Below are positions 1 through 8,487 of a stretch of 64,000 nt of DNA, one piece after another. The notes below the pieces were generated by a model that was given only the letters and a program-made list of their open reading frames with translations, did not search any database and was not told the DNA's origin. The stretch covers positions 1 to 64,000 of the forward strand of contig JAVZSA010000001.1 of the NCBI GenBank assembly GCA_038880255.1, in the 5' to 3' direction. The translations under genes and the position numbers were made by a program. Every line of letters starts with the position of its first letter. Position 1 is the first letter of the stretch. The DNA comes from ARK-15 sp038880255. Its GTDB lineage: Archaea; Thermoplasmatota; Thermoplasmata; Thermoplasmatales; ARK-15.

Positions 1-1
1 A

Positions 2-1180
2 ATAGGACTTGATCTTGAAATAACTTACGTAGTTACACATAATGCTACTTACAATGAAGTAGTAATGGCAGGGAACGAGATAGAAATTAACCCTTTTAAT
101 ATACTTAAGAGCCTTACGTTAAATATAACAGATCACCCATCTTTATCGAACTTACCACATTTTTATGTGCCTGTTAACAATGCTGTTTCTTTGGTTAACT
201 CTGTTACATCACTGGGAACTAACCTACATTACCTATATGTTTGGTATTTGATAAAATCTACTACTTTTCATAATGGAAGAATACCGTTAGCTTTTGGAAA
301 TGATACAGGCGGAAATGCACTGATGGATCTCTCTATCACATTAGGAAGTGGCACAACGTCGTTTACTGGAGGCAGAGTATATAATATAAATAATACAGTA
401 AGCTATTATATAGATAATAATGGTACTTTCAACCCTAATAATGTTATTAATTCTACTGGAATACTTTTACGCCCTCCTAGTGTTAATAAAATTGCGTCAG
501 CTGGATATATTTATGCAGTTGGAAATGTTACTGTTGATAAATATCAAGAAGCTTATGTTAATTTAGCTACAGGTGTAAAAGAGTGGTTAAATAACTTTTA
601 TGCACATATTTATGTATCCTCGATAAACATTGCTAACGGAAGATATGTTTTAGGATCTGCATATGATGCATATGATCCAAATTGCCCATATGATAATCCT
701 ACAGCCATTAAACAATTAGGATTTTTAAACAACATGACAAACACTTTAGAAGGAAATGTAACTCCAGGTAATGAAATAACGTGGGGTGCAATTTATTCAA
801 GTACAAGCGGAGATTATAATAACTTACAGGGGACTATAAATGGTATTATTGGCATAGGTCTAGGAGTAATAGGACTTGTAACTGCAGTTATGAAAGCGGA
901 TGGATGGTCTCCGGCCAGTGGGTGGGCTGAAATAGGTCTCAAAGTTTTAGATATAACAGGGCTAGTGAGCTCTGTTTTAGGTTTAGTATTGAGCGGAGTA
1001 GTTAGATCAAAGTCAAGTACTATAGCATTTGGGGGATATGCCCAAAATGATGGTAAAGTAGGGAGCCCATCACAGGGTAATCCAATACTTATCTATGCTT
1101 ATGTATTAAAAATTGATGTAAACTTTAATGATCATAACTATATATTTCCAGTTATGTGGCTTACTGGTAAACCTGCTTAA
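2..1180 (+). CDS. Partial secreted or surface-type protein, C-terminal part
   Basis: The reading frame is open to the left edge, so the gene begins outside the window; the first internal ATG is at 65 but the codons before it look coding. I do not recognise the family. About 392 residues are visible. They are rich in Asn, Gly, Ser, Thr and Tyr and carry many N-x-S/T sequons, as in extracellular, N-glycosylated archaeal proteins. Near the C-terminus are two hydrophobic glycine-rich stretches, one in the region encoded about 840-890 and one about 945-1005, which could be membrane-embedded. The stop is followed by a T-rich tract. The neighbour on the right is a decayed transposase, so the gene lies at the edge of a mobile or accessory region. 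No enzymatic motif was found. Confidence 0.7.
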   Translation: MGLDLEITYVVTHNATYNEVVMAGNEIEINPFNILKSLTLNITDHPSLSNLPHFYVPVNNAVSLVNSVTSLGTNLHYLYVWYLIKSTTFHNGRIPLAFGNDTGGNALMDLSITLGSGTTSFTGGRVYNINNTVSYYIDNNGTFNPNNVINSTGILLRPPSVNKIASAGYIYAVGNVTVDKYQEAYVNLATGVKEWLNNFYAHIYVSSINIANGRYVLGSAYDAYDPNCPYDNPTAIKQLGFLNNMTNTLEGNVTPGNEITWGAIYSSTSGDYNNLQGTINGIIGIGLGVIGLVTAVMKADGWSPASGWAEIGLKVLDITGLVSSVLGLVLSGVVRSKSSTIAFGGYAQNDGKVGSPSQGNPILIYAYVLKIDVNFNDHNYIFPVMWLTGKPA

Positions 1181-1183
1181 CTA

Positions 1184-1215
1184 ATTTTTTTTACTTTTTT
1201 ATTTTATTATTTTAA
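1184..1215 (+). terminator. T-rich terminator tract after the surface protein
   Basis: Directly after the stop codon at 1180 there are runs of eight and six T within about 20 nt, on the coding strand. Archaeal RNA polymerase terminates at such oligo-T stretches without needing a hairpin. The assignment is from composition only. Confidence 0.45.
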
Positions 1216-1259
1216 AAAGTGTCAATAAATATATTTAGATCAAAAATTCAGATATTAAA

Positions 1260-1282
1260 TTGACAAAAATATCTTTTGTCAA
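1260..1282. repeat. Perfect 9-bp inverted repeat
   Basis: TTGACAAAA (1260-1268) and TTTTGTCAA (1274-1282) are perfect inverted arms around a 5-nt spacer. The element lies between the surface-protein terminator and a decayed transposase. It could be an RNA hairpin, an operator for a dimeric regulator, or a leftover end of the insertion sequence. The sequence alone does not decide between these. Confidence 0.5.
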
Positions 1283-1296
1283 GTGAACTAACCTAT

Positions 1297-1560
1297 TTTT
1301 TCTTTTCTTTATATAGTATGAACTTGTATTTTTTGAGCATTCTTCCAGTCCACGATAATTAACTAGCTGATTCCACACCCTCATCCATTTAATAAAACTA
1401 TCCAGAAATTTCAATATACTCCTTTCCCTTTGTTCATTTCTCTAAGTTCATCATCCTAATGTTCTGAAAAATTCTAGATCAGGATAAAATTCACCTCTAA
1501 TTACTAATTGTTTGTTATATTTTTGCGAAAATCTTTTCTTATTATGTTTTTCCTCATCTC
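1297..1560 (-). pseudogene. Decayed IS5-like transposase, N-terminal region (left copy)
   Basis: On the minus strand the decoded pieces, in order, are a segment containing NKKRFSQKYNKQLVIRGEF, then DDELREMNKGKG after a frameshift and stops, then KWMRVWNQLVNYRGLEE in another frame. This resembles the N-terminal part of archaeal IS5-family transposases (MN-x-GK-x-G and YR-x-LEG motifs). At least two frame changes and several stop codons make it non-functional. The 3' half of the transposase is missing. WNQLVNYRG recurs at the right edge of the window. Compared with that copy, this one has lost about 10 nt just after the YRG codons. The rest of the 1181-1692 interval is AT-rich with no further gene seen. 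Confidence 0.7.
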
Positions 1561-1655
1561 TTATTTTTAAATTTACACATAAAAAATGAAAATGATATAA
1601 ACTATATATATGATAATATTAAGACACTAATCAGATTTATTAAATAAAGTACCTT

Positions 1656-1675
1656 GAAAAGAAATATTTAATATT
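1656..1675 (+). promoter_or_regulatory. BRE/TATA-like promoter of the PolB2 cassette
   Basis: A purine-rich BRE-like GAAAAG precedes ATATTTAATATT, centred about 25 nt before the ATG at 1693. No Shine-Dalgarno sequence precedes that ATG. This spacing fits a leaderless archaeal transcript. Confidence 0.5.
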
Positions 1676-1692
1676 ATAACATATTAAAATAT

Positions 1693-2238
1693 ATGAACAT
1701 GTTAGATTTATTTACTCCAGGAAAATTAAATTTTGTAAGGGAAGAGGGGGGTTTCGTTTGGGAAAATATAATTGTTGAATCCCAGATTCTTGGCTTTAAT
1801 TCATATTTAATCTTTGGGAACATTGTTCCAATCAAATTAAGAATGTTGTATGCAATTTTAAATAGAATGGGAAAAACTAAAAATATATTGATTAGAAGAG
1901 GTTTTACATACCATCAACTTTTAACCATTGTTTTAGAACTTGAAAAATATTATGATCTTGTTCTCTTTTTCCACGACCCTGTTTCCTTTAATGATCTTAG
2001 AGGTGATGAAAAGCATTCATTATTGAATATGATTGCAATTTCATTACTCAAATATGCTGAAACAAACAATTCAATTTGCATTTTTTCATCTGAAGAGAAT
2101 TTTAAATTCCCAATTGAACATAAAAAAATAAAAATGAGGGAAATTGAGGAAGGATGGTTGCTGGAAAGTGATGGTGTTATAAGAATATTTTATAAGGACC
2201 CCCATCAAGCTTCTCTTAATTATTTTATGGAGGTGTAA
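1693..2238 (+). CDS. Degenerate RecA/ImuA-like protein of a PolB2 cassette
   Basis: This 181-residue protein is first in a three-gene operon with a small helical protein and a PolB2-type polymerase. Its size and secondary-structure pattern fit a cut-down RecA-fold domain. A hydrophobic strand stands where a P-loop would be, but it reads FGNIVPIKLR, so Walker A is absent. A Walker B-like strand, YDLVLFFHDP, follows about 60 residues later. Archaeal PolB2 genes are known to travel with an inactivated RecA-superfamily protein, as imuA does with imuB/dnaE2 in bacteria. I infer a non-catalytic clamp-like or recruitment role in damage tolerance. Recognition is by context more than by sequence, so the assignment is moderate. 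The next gene starts 3 nt downstream. Confidence 0.6.
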   Translation: MNMLDLFTPGKLNFVREEGGFVWENIIVESQILGFNSYLIFGNIVPIKLRMLYAILNRMGKTKNILIRRGFTYHQLLTIVLELEKYYDLVLFFHDPVSFNDLRGDEKHSLLNMIAISLLKYAETNNSICIFSSEENFKFPIEHKKIKMREIEEGWLLESDGVIRIFYKDPHQASLNYFMEV

Positions 2239-2241
2239 AAA

Positions 2242-2484
2242 ATGGGAAGAAATGTGGAATCAATGAGACAGGAAATTGAGAAAATAGTTGTTAGATGGAA
2301 ATCTTACGAAAGGGCTATGAAAGAAGAGGATAGAAAATACATGGAAAAAATAATAGAGAATGTGAAAAAACATTCAGGTGAAGCACAATATGCTCTATAC
2401 GATCCGCTTGAGGCAGTTTTTCTATCAGTTTTAATAGAATTAGAAAAAGAGATAGAGGAATTAAAAAATGTTAGTGGAAATTGA
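2242..2484 (+). CDS. Small helical 'MGR' protein of the PolB2 cassette (DUF8156-like)
   Basis: This 80-residue charged, helical protein starts MGRNVE and contains DPLEAVFLSVLIELEKEIEEL near its C-terminus. The same layout (N-terminal MGR, central K/R-rich helices, DPL-containing hydrophobic helix, terminal coiled coil) is found in small proteins beside polB2 in other archaea. Its molecular function is unknown. The C-terminal helix could mediate dimerisation or binding to the polymerase. A strong ribosome binding site, GGAGGTG, lies 6 nt before the ATG. The 3' end overlaps the polymerase start by 17 nt, which implies coupled translation. Confidence 0.65.
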   Translation: MGRNVESMRQEIEKIVVRWKSYERAMKEEDRKYMEKIIENVKKHSGEAQYALYDPLEAVFLSVLIELEKEIEELKNVSGN

Positions 2485-4441
2485 CGTTTGGAATAATGCT
2501 TATTTATGGTATAGAGAAAATGGGAAAGTGATAATGAGAAAATATGATTTTTTACCAGAACTACTTATTTCAGGAAATGAAAATATTCTTGAAGAGCTAG
2601 AATCATTGGATATGGAAGGTGTGGTAAGAATTGAAAGAAAAAAATTTAGGGACATTGAAAATGAATATTACGGTATATCAATAAAGGCTAGATCTTCTAA
2701 CTTTTTTAATGTTGTTAATACAATAGACAGATATTATAATTATCATAGGGCAAAACTTTTTAATGTTGATATTAGGTTTTCTGTGAGATTCCTTGCTGAT
2801 ATGGGGATCTTTCCATTTTATGACGGTAGGGAAAGATTTAGTATAATGAATACGGATGGAATTGTTTTAATGGAAATAAAAAAAATTGGCGAAAATTTAA
2901 AAATAAATGAAAAAACAATATATTCTCTTGATTACAAAAATCTTGAAAAAATTGTTGAATCTGAAGATCCAGATATAATTATTTTTCCAGGTGGGGACAG
3001 TATTATTAAAAAAATGATAGAAATAGCAAGAAAAAATAACGATGAATTTTGTTTAGGTAGAAGAAGGGGTTGGAGGACATTGGGAGAAAAAGAATATTTT
3101 TCTTATGGCAGGGAATATTATAAGACTGGGGCATTAATACCTATAGGAAGAAGTATAGTGGATCCCGAAACATCATTCATATACAGTGAAGGAGGTATTA
3201 GAGGACTTTTAACAGTATCCAGAATATCATCATTGCCAGTTTCCTATGCCTCAAGATCTACACCTGGAACGCTGGTATCCACAATGGAAGTTTATGAAGC
3301 ATTAAAAAAAGGTATTGCAGTTCCATTTCATAAATTTAAAGCTGAAAAGGAAAAAACCTTGGAAACACTTATAAACGCTGATAGGGGTGGAATTGTATAC
3401 CAGCCTCAGCCAGGGCTTTATTTTGATGTTGTTGAGCTTGATTTTACATCTATGTATCCAAGTATAATAGTAAGAAAAAATCTTTCCCAGGAAACTGTTA
3501 ATGCAGAATGTAGTGAATACGATACTGTTCCTGAAATTGGATACAATGTTTGTAAAAAGAGAGGATTTCTTTCAGAGGTACTTTCCCCATTACTTGAATT
3601 AAGGATTAAAACAAAAAGTATGAAGAAAAATGATACTGGAATTAAGGGTATTGATACTTCATTAAAATGGATGCTTGTTACATCATTTGGTTATACAGGA
3701 TATAGAAATGCAAAATTTGGATCAATTGAAGTTCATGAGGCAATAAATGCGTATGCTAGAGAATATTTTTTAAGGGCAAAAGAAATTATTGAGTCAAAAG
3801 GTTGCAAATTGATACATGGAATAGTTGATTCCATTATGGTTCAGGGAAAGGTAACAAAAGAAGTATTAGAGGAAATTGAAAAGGATACATCACTTCCAAT
3901 AGAAATATCAGACGAGTATTTTTGGGTAAAGATACTTCCAGAAAAAGGAATACCATCTGTGGGAGCCCCAGGAAGATATTTAGGTTTAAAAAAGAGTTTT
4001 GAATTCAAAGTAAGAGGATTAATGATGAGAAGACAGGATGTACCCCAATTTATTAAAAATTTTCAAGAAGAATCACTTGAAATACTTAAAAATTTATTTT
4101 CAAGGAGTGATATTGAAATTATAAAGAAAAGAATAAATGAAAAGTTTATGGAATATAAGAAAAGGATTGAAAGAAGGGATGTGGATAAAAATTTGTTACT
4201 CATACAGAGAAGGGTAAGTAGGTATCCATTTCAATACATTTCAAGAACTGCTAGTGCAATATTACTGGATGAACTCTATGAAAGAGGTGAAATGAAAAGA
4301 CCGGGTGAATATATTAGATATTTAGTGCATTCAACAAATCCCTTAAGGGTAGTTGATGAATCTAGAATTGAGAATGTTGATTATTCTATAAAATACTATG
4401 TTTCATTGTTAAGGGAAGCATATATGGAATTATTACCATAA
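2468..4441 (+). CDS. polB2: PolB2-type family B DNA polymerase with altered catalytic motifs
   Basis: This 657-residue family B polymerase is shorter than replicative PolB enzymes (about 770-900). Motif A is intact (D325-FTSMYPSII). Motif B keeps its lysine, K400 in LKWMLVTSFGYTG, but has Thr where Asn is usual. Motif C reads H450-G-I-V-D454-S, so the first Asp of the usual DTD is Ile and only one Asp remains. The N-terminal region has no recognisable Exo I (DIE) or Exo II signature, so proofreading is probably lost. These features match archaeal PolB2 (Dpo2), long thought inactive and later linked to DNA-damage response in Sulfolobus. Translation starts behind a GAGG element inside the preceding gene. 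It is the last gene of its operon. Confidence in the subfamily is good; in activity, open. Confidence 0.85.
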   Translation: MLVEIDVWNNAYLWYRENGKVIMRKYDFLPELLISGNENILEELESLDMEGVVRIERKKFRDIENEYYGISIKARSSNFFNVVNTIDRYYNYHRAKLFNVDIRFSVRFLADMGIFPFYDGRERFSIMNTDGIVLMEIKKIGENLKINEKTIYSLDYKNLEKIVESEDPDIIIFPGGDSIIKKMIEIARKNNDEFCLGRRRGWRTLGEKEYFSYGREYYKTGALIPIGRSIVDPETSFIYSEGGIRGLLTVSRISSLPVSYASRSTPGTLVSTMEVYEALKKGIAVPFHKFKAEKEKTLETLINADRGGIVYQPQPGLYFDVVELDFTSMYPSIIVRKNLSQETVNAECSEYDTVPEIGYNVCKKRGFLSEVLSPLLELRIKTKSMKKNDTGIKGIDTSLKWMLVTSFGYTGYRNAKFGSIEVHEAINAYAREYFLRAKEIIESKGCKLIHGIVDSIMVQGKVTKEVLEEIEKDTSLPIEISDEYFWVKILPEKGIPSVGAPGRYLGLKKSFEFKVRGLMMRRQDVPQFIKNFQEESLEILKNLFSRSDIEIIKKRINEKFMEYKKRIERRDVDKNLLLIQRRVSRYPFQYISRTASAILLDELYERGEMKRPGEYIRYLVHSTNPLRVVDESRIENVDYSIKYYVSLLREAYMELLP

Positions 4442-4443
4442 AT

Positions 4444-4451
4444 TATTTAAT
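4444..4451 (+). promoter_or_regulatory. TATA-like box of the M20 hydrolase gene
   Basis: TATTTAATC-like sequence about 25-30 nt before the ATG at 4475, with no ribosome binding site in between, fits a leaderless transcript. Confidence 0.4.
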
Positions 4452-4474
4452 CAAAACATGTATATTTTTATTAT

Positions 4475-5644
4475 ATGGAAGAAAAATTAAAGAATGAAAT
4501 TTTAGAAATATCCAAAAAAATATACGAATATGCTGAAATAGGAAGTGAAGAAAGAAAATCATCCAGATTACTCGTTGAATCTCTTAGGTCCCATGGTTTT
4601 AAGGTAGAATATCCATATTTGAACATAGAAACTGCCTTTAGGGCAGAATGGGGTGAAGGAAAACCTGCTGTAGGACTTTTGGCCGAATATGATGCACTTC
4701 CAAACGGTCATTCGTGCGGTCATAATTTAATTGCAGCTTGGGCATATGGAACTGCAGTATTACTTACAAAAAGTATAAAAAGTGGAAAAGTAGTGGTATT
4801 CGGGACGCCATCAGAGGAAGGGATAGGAAAATATGCTGGAAGTAAGGTGATTTTTTCAGAAAGTGGAGCCTTTAAAGACATTGATTTTGTGATAGGAATG
4901 CACCCTGATGATTCTTGGAGTGTAGGTGGTAAAGCACTTGCAGACATATCATTTCAGGCAATATTTCACGGAAAATCCTCACATATGGCTGATTCACCTG
5001 AAAAGGGAATAAATGCATTAGATGCTGCTGTTACATCCTATGTGGCAATTAATAATATAAGGGGATGGGCAAAAAATGACAAGCATGTTGTTATTGGAAT
5101 GATTTTCAGAGAAGGGGGTGTTGCCACAAATATCGTTCCTGAAAAGGCGGTTCTTGAAATTGATTTAAGATCATCCTCTGGAGAATTTCTAAAATTATTA
5201 AAAGATAAGGTATTGAGTATTTTAAATGGTGTTTCAACAGCATTTGGAACAAAGCTTGAGATTTTTTATACATCACCAATGTATGAAAATTATGTTTCAA
5301 ATAATGTAATAAATAATGTAATTTTTGAATCACTAAAAGAATTTGGTGTTGAAGCAAAAAATCTCGACCTTGATACAAAACCACCATCAGGTAGTACAGA
5401 TGAGGCAAATGTAAGCAAGGTAGTACCTACAGGACACCTAGATATTAAAATTGGGTATCCAGGAATCCCAGGCCATTCAGATGATTTTAGGGAAGCATCA
5501 AATCCTGAAAAATCTGGGGATAATTTAATAATAGGTATAATGGCTACTGTAAAATCCATTGAAAAGATATTTAAAGATCCTGAACTTCTGAAGAAAATAC
5601 GGACTAATTATGAGCAAAGTATCCATAAATCTCAGGAACTTTAA
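4475..5644 (+). CDS. M20 family metallo-amidohydrolase (AbgB/IAA-amino-acid hydrolase type)
   Basis: This 389-residue protein hydrolyses an amide bond, probably of an N-acyl or aminobenzoyl amino acid; the exact substrate cannot be read from sequence. Metal-site motifs of the M20 clan are visible: EYDALPNGHSCGHN near residue 70-83, the GTPSEEG pair of glutamates near 111-117, and IGMHPDD near 139-145. A dimerisation (lid) domain lies in the middle, followed by a second catalytic segment ending near HSDDFR. There is no signal peptide, so it should be cytoplasmic. It appears monocistronic. Its 3' end overlaps the convergent gltX gene by 41 nt. Confidence 0.8.
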   Translation: MEEKLKNEILEISKKIYEYAEIGSEERKSSRLLVESLRSHGFKVEYPYLNIETAFRAEWGEGKPAVGLLAEYDALPNGHSCGHNLIAAWAYGTAVLLTKSIKSGKVVVFGTPSEEGIGKYAGSKVIFSESGAFKDIDFVIGMHPDDSWSVGGKALADISFQAIFHGKSSHMADSPEKGINALDAAVTSYVAINNIRGWAKNDKHVVIGMIFREGGVATNIVPEKAVLEIDLRSSSGEFLKLLKDKVLSILNGVSTAFGTKLEIFYTSPMYENYVSNNVINNVIFESLKEFGVEAKNLDLDTKPPSGSTDEANVSKVVPTGHLDIKIGYPGIPGHSDDFREASNPEKSGDNLIIGIMATVKSIEKIFKDPELLKKIRTNYEQSIHKSQEL

Positions 5645-7268
5645 ATATGTTTACATAACCAAACCTCTCAAATTGAACAATACCATTTTCTAACTTCTCT
5701 ATTTCAGGCTCTACAAGACCATTAATTGTATTACCATCTGGCATTATTACTTTACACGGTAATGAGTTCTCAGGAACCCAATGTATTATATTCAATTTCT
5801 TTATTAAGGATAAATCATTATTTATGAAATTCAATACTTTACCATCGTAAACAAAATTCCCTAAGTCTTTTAATCTAAACATTTTACCATCAACTATTGA
5901 TGAAAAATCATTCTTTGTTATAAAAATATTAAAATTTTTTCCTAAATTATAAACCTTATCACCCATTGCCACATTTGGATGCAGTGGAATTTTAGCTACC
6001 AAATCTTTTTCACTTACAACTTTTACATTGATAGGATCCCAAACAAAAAAGTATCTTCTGGCCAAAGGATCAACAATTGACCTATTATATGCATAAAGAT
6101 TTTCCCAAGAAAAAACAATGTCAACTTCTTTAAGTCCCGCATCTATCCAATATTTCCTGATAGCATCTGGTGATATGCCCCTTTTTCTTAATGCCATTAA
6201 TGTGCCAAGTCTTACATCATCCCATCCTTGAAAATTCCCATCCCTTATGCCTTTTTTAATTATTGATGTTTTTAGTATTGAATTTTCAATCCTTACCTTT
6301 CCATAGTGTATATAAACCGGTTTTTCCCAACCAAAATAGTCAAAGATGTAAAGTTGCCTATAGGTGTTATTAATATGATCCTTTCCCCTAAGAACATGGG
6401 TTAAACCAAAATCATGGTCATCAATTGCCACTGAAAAATTCATAAGAGGATAAACAATGTATTTTTCACCTGTTCTTGGATGTTTTACTTTCCTTAATAT
6501 TCTGAAAGCTGCCCAATCTCTTATTGCTGGATTTGGATGTTTTAAATCTGTTTTTACAACAAAAACAGCCTCCCTATTTCCATATTTACCAGAAAGCATC
6601 TCATCCCATCTTTCCAAATGAACGCTTGGATCCACATCCCTATCTGGACATGGTTTCATTGAAAGTTTCAATTTTCTCCATTCCTTTTCATCACACAATG
6701 TTATGTAAGCCTTTCCCATTTCTATTAATTTTTTTGCATAATTATAATAAACATTGAATCTATCTGATTGGATTACCACTTCATGGAATTTTACCTCGAG
6801 CCATTCCAAATCTTCTTTAATCATATCATATGCAGAATTTTCTATGTTTAAAGGATTTGTATCCTCTATTCTCAAAATAAGTTTTCCGGAATATTTCTTT
6901 GTATACTCATCATTTAAAATTGCCATTCTTGAATGACCAATGTGTAATGGACCTGAAGGTGAAGGTGCCATTCTCATCACTACCTTCCCCTTTACATTTG
7001 GAAGGGGAGGTAGTTCCTTTTTTTCCACTATTTTCTTTTTCTCCATTAATTCGGGTGCAAGAATTTGAAGTAACTCCTTCTGTTCTTCAATGGTCTTAGA
7101 ATTAACTTCTTCAATCACATCTTTTATTTGAATCATTAATTCATTAATATTTCCTTTTAATGAAGGATCGTATGCAATACATTTACCAAGTACACTTCCA
7201 CTATTTGCCTTACCACCATGTTCAACCGCATTTTGTAATGCGAATTTAAGAATTATATTTCTATCCAT
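5604..7268 (-). CDS. gltX: Glutamyl-tRNA synthetase, archaeal type
   Basis: This 554-residue class I synthetase charges tRNA-Glu, and in many archaea also tRNA-Gln for the Glu-tRNA amidotransferase route. The HIGH motif is at residues 109-112 within APSPSGPLHIGHSR. The KMSKS equivalent is the degenerate LKTSIIKKG. An N-terminal extension of about 90 residues and a beta-barrel C-terminal anticodon domain mark the archaeal/eukaryotic GluRS/GlnRS branch. A GGAGGTTG ribosome binding site precedes the ATG. The start overlaps the end of the upstream GTPase gene by 8 nt, so the two are cotranscribed. Confidence 0.95.
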   Translation of the reverse strand: MDRNIILKFALQNAVEHGGKANSGSVLGKCIAYDPSLKGNINELMIQIKDVIEEVNSKTIEEQKELLQILAPELMEKKKIVEKKELPPLPNVKGKVVMRMAPSPSGPLHIGHSRMAILNDEYTKKYSGKLILRIEDTNPLNIENSAYDMIKEDLEWLEVKFHEVVIQSDRFNVYYNYAKKLIEMGKAYITLCDEKEWRKLKLSMKPCPDRDVDPSVHLERWDEMLSGKYGNREAVFVVKTDLKHPNPAIRDWAAFRILRKVKHPRTGEKYIVYPLMNFSVAIDDHDFGLTHVLRGKDHINNTYRQLYIFDYFGWEKPVYIHYGKVRIENSILKTSIIKKGIRDGNFQGWDDVRLGTLMALRKRGISPDAIRKYWIDAGLKEVDIVFSWENLYAYNRSIVDPLARRYFFVWDPINVKVVSEKDLVAKIPLHPNVAMGDKVYNLGKNFNIFITKNDFSSIVDGKMFRLKDLGNFVYDGKVLNFINNDLSLIKKLNIIHWVPENSLPCKVIMPDGNTINGLVEPEIEKLENGIVQFERFGYVNIFKVPEIYGYFAHN

Positions 7269-8229
7269 TATTTTTCAACCTCCTTTTAATTTCTTTCAAA
7301 ATTAAATCCAAATTCTTCTTTTCTTTTGCTGAAATTTTTATATTGTTAGAATTTGATAAGAATAGGTCCATTTTATTTTCTACCACAATAATTTCCTTTT
7401 CAAGGAATTTTTTAATCTCGTTAAGTAATGAATATTGTTTTTCTATTGGATATCCACAGGTTTCGCTTGGATCAATTAGAAATATTATTAAATGAGCCAA
7501 ATATTTTAATGCAGCAATTGCCTGCTTTTCCATCGCGTTCCTTTTTTCAATATTCCTATCGAGAAGACCTGGTGTATCAATAATCTGAATTTTTTTATTA
7601 TCTACTTTCATATGACCTACATAAATACCCTTTGTAGTAAATGGATATGGTGCCACTTCAGTTTTTCCAGAAGATATTGCATTAACAAGCTCAGATTTTC
7701 CTACGTTTGGAAATCCAGCTATTACAACAGTGAAAGTATTTATATCAATGTCAGGTATTTGTAAAAGTTTTTTCCTTGATTCCTTTAAAAACTTTAAAGA
7801 TTCAGATATTCCCTCAACAAATGAAGAAAATCTTCCAAAATATGAATTCATAATTTTGGAAAATTCATCAATTTCTCTTGTTCTTTCCAAGCTTTTTATG
7901 GTTGATGTTGTAATCTTCACAATACTATCTCTAGCCCACTTAATTGAACCTAAGGATTTTTTGTACAAATTTTCATCAACCATAATTGAAAATAGTTCAC
8001 TATGAAATTTATCTAATGTTTTTAAATCTGGAAAATTTTTTAAATATCGATCCAGGGTGTCCTTTGCGCATTTTTCAATTACCTTTAATTTTTCAATGTC
8101 CCAATTTCTTATTGCACTTACCTTATCTGGATGTTTCGAGATTTCAACCTTTTTACCCCTTTTAAAGCATTTGTCCAAAATTTCATTAGACTCAAGTACT
8201 GTTGGTATCTTTGAGAAGCTGAATACCAT
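7261..8229 (-). CDS. NOG1-type Obg-family GTPase
   Basis: This 322-residue protein has a helical N-terminal domain of about 160 residues followed by a GTPase domain. G1 is GFPNVGKS, switch I contains the Obg-type APYPFTTKG, G3 is DTPGLLD and G4 is the ENKMD-like VVENKMD. This order matches archaeal NOG1, a factor in large ribosomal subunit assembly. It is upstream of and overlapping gltX, and downstream of two small genes on the same strand. Length is close to that usual for archaeal NOG1, which lacks the long eukaryotic C-terminal extension. Confidence 0.88.
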   Translation of the reverse strand: MVFSFSKIPTVLESNEILDKCFKRGKKVEISKHPDKVSAIRNWDIEKLKVIEKCAKDTLDRYLKNFPDLKTLDKFHSELFSIMVDENLYKKSLGSIKWARDSIVKITTSTIKSLERTREIDEFSKIMNSYFGRFSSFVEGISESLKFLKESRKKLLQIPDIDINTFTVVIAGFPNVGKSELVNAISSGKTEVAPYPFTTKGIYVGHMKVDNKKIQIIDTPGLLDRNIEKRNAMEKQAIAALKYLAHLIIFLIDPSETCGYPIEKQYSLLNEIKKFLEKEIIVVENKMDLFLSNSNNIKISAKEKKNLDLILKEIKRRLKNNG

Positions 8230-8238
8230 TTAAATTCC

Positions 8239-8487
8239 TCATTTGAAATAAGAAGGTATTTCCTCTTTCTTTTCATCAGCTTTCTTTAATTCAATAACAT
8301 CTATAGCCACAATTGATGCTATAGGTATGATTCTGTATTTTCCTTCCACTTCCTCCATTTCTAAAACAAGAGCAGAATCTTCACCAATATTAATAAAACC
8401 CATAAATTTGCCAATACTTACACCAATTTTTTCATTTTCAGTTTGTAAGTAAACCCTGCACTTTGTACCTATGGTCAACTCCAACAT
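8239..8487 (-). CDS. Small conserved protein, possibly Sm-like barrel
   Basis: This 82-residue protein is mostly alternating short beta strands (LELTIGTKCRVYL, then IGVSIGKFMGFI, then SALVLEME, then IIPIASIVAIDVIE) with a charged C-terminal tail. That pattern resembles an LSm/SH3-like small barrel. I do not recognise the family with certainty. It overlaps the upstream HTH gene by one base (TAATG) and has a GGTGA ribosome binding site, so it is translated together with the regulator. The only functional hint is its location ahead of the NOG1 gene. Confidence 0.6.
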   Translation of the reverse strand: MLELTIGTKCRVYLQTENEKIGVSIGKFMGFINIGEDSALVLEMEEVEGKYRIIPIASIVAIDVIELKKADEKKEEIPSYFK

